From JBKJUK01 sp046590705 (GTDB taxonomy: Bacteria; Acidobacteriota; Thermoanaerobaculia; Gp7-AA8), in contig JBKJUK010000024.1 in the NCBI GenBank assembly GCA_046590705.1, positions 1 to 8,104 of the forward strand: a stretch of DNA of 8,104 bases. The letters run 5' to 3'. Shown piece by piece: positions 5,148 to 8,104 of this stretch. The translations under genes were made by a program, and so were the position numbers. Position 1 is the stretch's first letter, and every line of letters starts with the position of its first letter. The notes beneath the pieces are model-generated. The model saw only the letters and a list, made by a program, of their open reading frames with translations. It was not told the DNA's origin and did not search any database.

Positions 5148-7439
5148 TCAGTGCTGCGGTGAGGCGTTCGGTTTGCCGAATGGGAATTGGGTTACCGAGT
5201 TCTCGTGCGCCATGACCACCTGGTTCTTTCCACTCTTCTTGGCAGCGTAGAGTGCGGTGTCGGCCCGGGAAATCAGTTCGACCGCGGTCTGCCCGTCAGC
5301 TGGAAACAGAGCTACGCCGATGCTGACCTCGATATGCAGCATGCCGATGCCGTCAAACTTAAACTCGCGAGCGGCAATGCGTTCACGAATACGCTCAGCG
5401 ACTTCGAAGGCTTCCTCACCCGAAGCGTCCGGAAGAATGACAGCGAATTCCTCGCCGCCATATCTCGAGACGATATCGACGTCGCGAAGGTTGAGCTGGA
5501 GTTCCTCGACCAGTCCCTTCAGGATCTCGTCGCCAATGGGATGACCGTAGGTATCGTTGTAGGACTTGAAATTGTCGATATCGAGCATGGCCACGGCGAA
5601 CGGAGACAGCGAACGGTTGTTGCGGTGAATCTCCTTGACCAGAGCCTGCTGGAAGTACCGGTGATTGAAGGCCGGCGTGAGCACGTCGACATTGGTCAGA
5701 CGGCGAATTTCCTCATACTGATGCGCCGACTGCAGAGCCGTCACGGCCTGATTGGCGAAAATCTGGAGTGTCTGCACGGTTTCGACAGTCGGAACCCGTA
5801 AGTCCGCAGGATCCGAAACAGAGAGGTAGCCGATGACCTCCGCACCCCTGTTCAGCGGAATCAGGAGCAGGTCGAGAGGGTGCCATTCCTCGGCAGGTGT
5901 GCCTTCTTCAGTTTTCAGCACCACGCTCAGGTCGTCGGCGAGGAGCCGATTGTGCGAGAGGAAGAATGAGTTGGAAATCCGTAGATTCGGATCCATCCAT
6001 TTCCTCATCTCTTTCCCACTTACCGCCGGCTTCTTCTGCATCTCTTCCCACACACTGTCGAGACCAGCATGCGCTCTTCGCACGAACTCGTCTCGTTCCG
6101 GGACATGCAGCGCGAACAGGACCGAACTGAAACCGAGCGACTCACGAATCCCTACCGCGACACGCGTGAGCATGGCATCAACATCGAGCAGTTCCATCAG
6201 CCCTGTCGAAACCTGCAACAAGGTGGCAGTCGTCTCAGCTTTCTTCTCGAGTTCTTCGGTCTTCTCATGCATCCCGCGTCTCAACAGCTGGGCCTGCAGT
6301 GAGAACGCCGTTTGAGTGGCGAGCAGCTCGAACAGATCATGAATTCTCGGATCATTCAGGGCCGGATCGGATGACTCGTAGACCAGTACACCGTAAATCA
6401 CCTCGACCGTTTGAATTCCGACAGCGACCTGGCTGCCTTCGTAGTTCGAAAGCCTGCAGATCCGGTCATTCGCTGCCGTCAGTGTCGGATGCTTCGGCGC
6501 TGCATCGGTGTACCCGGCGCTATGGAAGAATCGCTGAATGGCCTGATCTGGCGGATGACAATCACCGAACCGATAGACCTTGACGGGAATGCTGGGCATG
6601 GTCTCGGACGTCACCACCGCCGCGGCACGCAACGGTGCAAGTTCATTGAGGAGTCGAATCAGACGGTTCAGAGTCTCGTCATCACCCTCGGCCGAAAACA
6701 GTTCCATCGGACCGCGGGAGAGAATCTCAATCTCTGCCGCGCTCCGATCACCGGCTCTGGCGTTTTCGTCATGTTCCCGTGTTCGCAACACCTGCGCGAG
6801 AAACCAGAGCGCTGCGAACGCTACGACCGCGCCGGCCATCCCATAACCTCGGTAGCTCATCACGGCCGCTGCAACGATTGGTATGACCAGGAACAGGGTG
6901 GTGCTCTCCGCCGCGAACCATTCGCCCGGCATTCTGAATGTGCGGTTTCCGGTTTCAGCGGAAAGAAAAACTGCAAGCAGCCGAAGCCCCAGGTACCCGG
7001 CCAGAAGCAGAAATCCAGCAGAGGCCTGCTCGGCCAAAGAAGGCGAGGCCGGAAGAAGGGAGACGTAGAGCGCGGTTGCGCCAACCGCTGCCAGAGAAGT
7101 CTCGAACACATCGCGAGCACTTTTAAGCAGGTTGCTCTCTCTTCCCGGCAACTCGAGCAGGTGAAACAGGGCAGCACCCAGGAATGTCGCCAGCAGCACG
7201 AGCCGCCAGTCAGCGAAGGCCACAGCCGCGAAGAACGCAATGGCTGCTTCCAGGTTGATCGTACGCTGCTGCACGAGCGAGCGACCGAACATTGTCAGAG
7301 CAGTGAGAGCGGCAACAAAGACGATCGAAAGCCAGGGCAAGGCGGCAGCGTCCCGGAGTACGAGGACGAGCAAAGCGGACAATGAGATTCCCATTGTCAG
7401 GGAGATTGCCCTGTCGACCGCTATCGTTCTATTCGTCAT
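5148..7439 (-). CDS. Membrane-anchored diguanylate cyclase with GAF modules and GGDEF domain
   Basis: This enzyme joins two GTP into cyclic di-GMP, the second messenger that governs attachment versus motility. The 763-residue product has an N-terminal membrane region of about eight helices (roughly 11-217), which is MASE-like but not one I can name. A degenerate GAF-like region (about 240-385), a short charged coiled segment (about 388-402) and a clearer GAF domain (about 403-570, with LLLIPLNRGAEVIGYLSVSD) follow. The GGDEF domain covers about 580-745: D620-I-D622-N-F-K binds metal and GTP, and the catalytic GGEEF is at 661-665. The inhibitory I-site RDVD at 652-655 has the spacing seen in PleD, so product inhibition is likely. 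There is no EAL domain. ATG 7439 is the first start giving the full membrane region, but it lacks a Shine-Dalgarno sequence. It lies 67 bp downstream of the exported-protein gene. The signal sensed is unknown. Confidence 0.95.
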   Translation of the reverse strand: MTNRTIAVDRAISLTMGISLSALLVLVLRDAAALPWLSIVFVAALTALTMFGRSLVQQRTINLEAAIAFFAAVAFADWRLVLLATFLGAALFHLLELPGRESNLLKSARDVFETSLAAVGATALYVSLLPASPSLAEQASAGFLLLAGYLGLRLLAVFLSAETGNRTFRMPGEWFAAESTTLFLVIPIVAAAVMSYRGYGMAGAVVAFAALWFLAQVLRTREHDENARAGDRSAAEIEILSRGPMELFSAEGDDETLNRLIRLLNELAPLRAAAVVTSETMPSIPVKVYRFGDCHPPDQAIQRFFHSAGYTDAAPKHPTLTAANDRICRLSNYEGSQVAVGIQTVEVIYGVLVYESSDPALNDPRIHDLFELLATQTAFSLQAQLLRRGMHEKTEELEKKAETTATLLQVSTGLMELLDVDAMLTRVAVGIRESLGFSSVLFALHVPERDEFVRRAHAGLDSVWEEMQKKPAVSGKEMRKWMDPNLRISNSFFLSHNRLLADDLSVVLKTEEGTPAEEWHPLDLLLIPLNRGAEVIGYLSVSDPADLRVPTVETVQTLQIFANQAVTALQSAHQYEEIRRLTNVDVLTPAFNHRYFQQALVKEIHRNNRSLSPFAVAMLDIDNFKSYNDTYGHPIGDEILKGLVEELQLNLRDVDIVSRYGGEEFAVILPDASGEEAFEVAERIRERIAAREFKFDGIGMLHIEVSIGVALFPADGQTAVELISRADTALYAAKKSGKNQVVMAHENSVTQFPFGKPNASPQH

Positions 7440-7453
7440 TCTGGTGAGGCTAC

Positions 7454-7459
7454 ATCGTA
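7454..7459 (-). promoter_or_regulatory. Possible -10 element close to the cyclase start
   Basis: On the minus strand TACGAT ends 14 bases before ATG 7439. If it is used, transcription would begin about 7 bases before the start codon, giving an almost leaderless mRNA, which would agree with the missing Shine-Dalgarno sequence. No good -35 is seen at the proper distance, so this is a weak call. Confidence 0.2.
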
Positions 7460-7506
7460 TTGCAGAAAGCGTTCCGACCGCGTTTGAAACTAGTAGCGTG
7501 CCAGGA

Positions 7507-8104
7507 CTACCGACCTGACAATGCGCTGAGGAGTGGCGGTTCGATCCTCCGGAAGCCGACAGGGACAGCGAAAGCTGCCGGAAGAAGCTGAACGGTCGAG
7601 ACGCCGCGAATCGTTGTCTCAGTACGAAAACTCTGCTTCTTTTTCCCCGAACTAGTCGTCACCACGCGGATTTGCCGCAGAGGGAAGCCGCGGAAGGCTC
7701 GAGTCTCCCGCGCGACCAGTTCGTCAATGACCGGAAAGCCCGACTGAAGATTCTGCGACTGCACGAACGTGGTAAGACTCGAGGGCAACGCCGCGGTAGC
7801 CCAGGTTTCAGTCCTGGAGTCGATCCTGAATGTCTGCCTGGCGCCGAGAATCTTCAGAACCAGCATGTGGGAACTTTCGACCACGTAACGACGAGTGGAG
7901 AAACCTTCGAGTTTCCCGCCGTCTCCGAGATCGCGGACCTTCACGGAAGGAGATTCGACTTTGAACTCCATGGAACTTCCTGCACTTCGCAAAATCGCGC
8001 TGGTCGAGGTGAGAAGCTGCTGCAGATCGAGCTCGTAGAACGTTTTCGCCGCGCGATCGAGCACCTTGAGTTTTGCGACTCCGGTTAATCCGATGACTAC
8101 TGCG
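7507..8104 (-). CDS. Exported protein of unknown function, 5' end outside window
   Basis: The frame is open from the right edge to a TAG at 7509-7507, giving 198 visible residues. A GTG at 8064 could start a 185-residue product. However, the codons before it read AVVIGLTGVAKLK, the end of what looks like a signal peptide or membrane helix, and contain no good start, so the true start is probably beyond 8104. The mature part begins LDRAAKTFYELDLQQLLTS and then alternates beta strands: SMEFKVESPSVKV, GFSTRRYVVES, GARQTFRIDSRTETW, and near the end FRGFPLRQIRVVTT followed by FRTETTIRGVSTVQL and a closing FAVPVGFRRIEPPLL. This resembles beta-rich periplasmic proteins of the DUF4412 or LolA-like kind, in which a short 'G..tRrY' strand and a 'P.gF' end recur, but I cannot assign a family. 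It lies 67 bp upstream of the diguanylate cyclase and may be co-transcribed with it. Confidence 0.75.
   Translation of the reverse strand, partial: AVVIGLTGVAKLKVLDRAAKTFYELDLQQLLTSTSAILRSAGSSMEFKVESPSVKVRDLGDGGKLEGFSTRRYVVESSHMLVLKILGARQTFRIDSRTETWATAALPSSLTTFVQSQNLQSGFPVIDELVARETRAFRGFPLRQIRVVTTSSGKKKQSFRTETTIRGVSTVQLLPAAFAVPVGFRRIEPPLLSALSGR

Noticed and set aside
5187..5801. Plus-strand open frame of 204 codons opposite the GGDEF domain
   Set aside because: It is fully antisense to the conserved GGDEF and second GAF coding region, and no family motif is present.
6411..7385. Long plus-strand open frame (324 codons) opposite the diguanylate cyclase
   Set aside because: It lies wholly antisense to the membrane and first GAF regions of a clear gene. 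Its product is rich in Arg, Gln and Cys with no motif, so it is a mirror of GC-biased codons on the other strand.
1..8104. Mobile element, CRISPR array, toxin-antitoxin or other defence cassette
   Set aside because: No transposase, integrase, terminal inverted repeats, spaced direct repeats or nuclease/toxin motifs were seen. All large genes are housekeeping, signalling or envelope enzymes of similar base composition.

Overview
This window looks like ordinary chromosomal DNA from a moderately GC-rich, Gram-negative, free-living bacterium. The lipoprotein signal on the M48 protease, the secreted M1 aminopeptidase and the style of the proteins suggest Gemmatimonadota or a related soil/water lineage such as Acidobacteriota. 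That placement is inferred from protein style only and is not firm. I see no phage, transposon, CRISPR, rRNA or tRNA signal.

Layout from left to right. (1) 1-318 (+) is the C-terminal end of a membrane-dipeptidase-type peptidase (M19). (2) It converges on a minus-strand pair: trmB (tRNA m7G46 methyltransferase, 427-1026), with a small two-helix membrane protein of the NrtS nitrate/nitrite-transporter type (1176-1403) upstream of it. (3) 1404-1768 is a non-coding divergent promoter region carrying several short palindromes. (4) 1769-3325 (+) is a secreted short-form M1 metallo-aminopeptidase. (5) It converges at about 3326-3406 on an all-minus block, read right to left: an exported protein of unknown function (7507 to beyond 8104, 5' end outside the window), a large membrane-anchored diguanylate cyclase with GAF sensing modules (5148-7439), and an M48-family zinc-protease lipoprotein (3407-4921).

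Three of the genes are peptidases: M19 for dipeptides, M1 for N-terminal trimming and M48 for envelope protein quality control or processing. The M1 and M48 enzymes carry export signals. The export signal of M19, if it has one, lies outside the window. Together they suggest peptide scavenging and envelope maintenance, but they sit in different transcription units and nothing shows that they act as one pathway. The diguanylate cyclase would feed c-di-GMP signalling and keeps an intact product-inhibition site.

I did not find a convincing undescribed multi-gene system. The points most worth a second look are the small NrtS-like gene with a reassigned start, the palindrome-bearing divergent intergenic region, the M48 lipoprotein with an extra C-terminal region ending in a LysM-like segment, the unassigned exported protein at the right edge, and a perfect 14-bp tandem duplication lying across the trmB stop codon.
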